Shown: positions 63,008 through 64,000 of the stretch, piece by piece
Numbering within the stretch: position 1 is the first letter of the stretch
How the letters are laid out: every line of letters begins with the position of its first letter
DNA from: Clostridia bacterium
Lineage (GTDB): Bacteria > Bacillota > Clostridia > TANB77 > CAG-508
Assembly: GCA_017404545.1 (NCBI GenBank)
Contig: JAFRCC010000012.1
Coordinates: 35,446 to 99,445, forward strand
Direction of reading: 5' to 3'
DNA: 64,000 nt
Translations under genes and position numbers: made by a program
Notes under the pieces: generated by a model
Databases searched by the model: none
The model's input: only the letters and a program-made list of their open reading frames with translations
What the model was told of the DNA's origin: nothing

Positions 63008-63097
63008 ATACATAAATTGTGCAAGAAAAATCAAGAAATTTCTTTTTTTATATTTTATAATAAATATAAGATATTTGAGAAAGGAAAGTGATTTTAT

Positions 63098-63790
63098 ATG
63101 AATAGACCAATAACAACTTTGTTTATGTTAGAATCATTAGATGGTAAAATTAGTAGCGGAAGCAATGATAGTTTAGATGTTGATAAAGATTTTTGCAGAA
63201 TTGATGGTGTTAAAGAAGGACTACATCAATATTATGAATTAGAAGGAGAAACCGATGTGTTTTCTTTAAATACTGGTAGAGTAATGGCAAAAATAGGGGT
63301 AAATAGCAAAACAGAATATCCAGAGAAAATGGAGGCAATAACATTTGTAATAATAGATAATAAGCCACATTTAAATGAAAATGGAATTAATTATTTATGT
63401 AATTGGGTAGGAAAATTATTATTGGTTACAACAAATAAAAATCATATTGCATACAGTTTACAACAAAAATATGATAACTTAGAAATCTTATATTATAATA
63501 CTTTAGATTTAGAAAAGTTATTAGAAGATTTATATAGCAAATATAATGCAGAGCGATTGACAATCCAATCGGGTGGAACATTAAATGGAATGTTTGTTAG
63601 AAATAAATTAATTGATTTGGTAAATATTGTTATAGCTCCAATAATTGTTGGAGGAAAAGATGTTACAACATTAGTAGATGGAGAATCTATAACAGATGAA
63701 AGTGAATTAAATAAATTATTGCCATTGCAATTATTAGAATGTAATAAACTAGAAGATTCGTATATTCAATTGAAATACAAGGTTTTATAG
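63098..63790 (+). CDS. RibD C-terminal-domain reductase
   Basis: A 230-residue dihydrofolate-reductase-fold protein of the RibD-C family (FMLESLDGKISSGSN start; RLTIQSGGTLNGMFVRNKLI; IVIAPIIVGGKDV). Stand-alone forms are predicted NADPH-dependent reductases. GAAAGGAAAGTG precedes the ATG. Confidence 0.85.
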   Translation: MNRPITTLFMLESLDGKISSGSNDSLDVDKDFCRIDGVKEGLHQYYELEGETDVFSLNTGRVMAKIGVNSKTEYPEKMEAITFVIIDNKPHLNENGINYLCNWVGKLLLVTTNKNHIAYSLQQKYDNLEILYYNTLDLEKLLEDLYSKYNAERLTIQSGGTLNGMFVRNKLIDLVNIVIAPIIVGGKDVTTLVDGESITDESELNKLLPLQLLECNKLEDSYIQLKYKVL

Positions 63791-63842
63791 ATTTTTATAT
63801 CAAAAAATCATAACATTTTGAACTGATTATAAATAGGCTTTA

Positions 63843-63865
63843 AGAGGGAGAAATCCCTCTTTTTA
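63843..63865 (+). terminator. Terminator
   Basis: AGAGGGA/TCCCTCT stem with GAAA tetraloop and T5. Confidence 0.8.
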
Positions 63866-63902
63866 TATTATAGGAAAGTTCTTCGAACTTTCCTATAATA
63901 TA
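63864..63902. repeat. Perfect 18-bp palindrome
   Basis: TATATTATAGGAAAGTTC and its exact complement are separated by TTC. The half sequence attataggaaagtt also occurs at 58401-58414 next to the decayed IS110. It may be a mobile-element end or a terminator-like repeat. Confidence 0.6.
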
Positions 63903-64000
63903 AAGGCTTCGCCAACATTGCACACAAAATTTGCGTGGCAAATTTTGGCGCACGAACAATTACGCGGACATTTGCATTAAATTTTGTCTTTTGCAATTAT

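Overview
The DNA is very AT-rich and strongly strand-biased, with AGGAGG-type ribosome binding sites, frequent TTG starts, AGA as the main arginine codon, and OhrR, Spo0A-like, sortase and serine-recombinase genes. This points to an anaerobic low-GC Firmicute of the Clostridia, probably gut-associated. I cannot name a species. No tRNA, rRNA or CRISPR array was recognised.

Layout. (1) About 1-8.47 kb is ordinary chromosome: the end of a MacB-type ABC transporter, a peroxide-response block (glutathione peroxidase behind a promoter with a perfect operator palindrome, an OhrR/MarR regulator, a thioredoxin-reductase-like flavoprotein, thioredoxin), a DUF523 protein, an unknown protein, an ASCH-Nudix fusion and an RlmD/RumA rRNA methyltransferase. 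(2) About 8.6-54.5 kb is one integrative conjugative element (ICE). Its leading region carries SAM synthetase, DUF3560 and ArdA-like proteins. A mobilisation block follows, with a hairpin-rich candidate oriT, a ribbon-helix-helix protein, a ribosomal protein S6 homologue and a MobL/MOBP relaxase. The type IV secretion operon follows at 14.8-30.1 kb: coupling protein, VirB2-, VirB6-, PrgI- and VirB4-like proteins, M23 peptidase, sortase and a thioester/Cna-B surface protein. It is interrupted by a toxin-antitoxin pair and an orphan DNA methyltransferase. A cargo island occupies 30.7-47.7 kb (GNATs, Nudix, HAD, HD, cytidine-deaminase-like, bleomycin-hydrolase-like, C45 acyltransferase-like, MBL, VOC, YbaK, ThyA-like, glucoamylase-like), with several higher-GC small genes dropped in. 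The element ends with two XRE repressors, two response regulators, sigma/HTH proteins and a large serine recombinase. (3) About 54.8-64 kb is chromosome again: two Nudix genes flanking a HAD phosphatase, an NPKTG-anchored surface protein, a decayed IS110 transposase, membrane proteins of DUF3267 and CPBP type, an AraC regulator and a RibD-C reductase.

The most striking signal is in the ICE. Six otherwise intact genes are broken at seven places, and each break is the same event: one extra C directly before an in-frame glycine codon GGN, so that the zero-frame codon at the break is CGG. Skipping that C restores the conserved protein each time, on both strands. By my manual scan CGG is otherwise unused in the AT-rich genes of the window. 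It occurs as ordinary arginine only in four higher-GC foreign genes. This looks like +1 frameshifting at a hungry or unassigned CGG codon and could be an undescribed recoding system. A sequence artefact must be excluded first. Secondary oddities are AUU/AUA codons at ideal Shine-Dalgarno spacing in several ICE genes, an S6 paralogue in the relaxase operon, and SAM synthetase plus an orphan methyltransferase on the same element.
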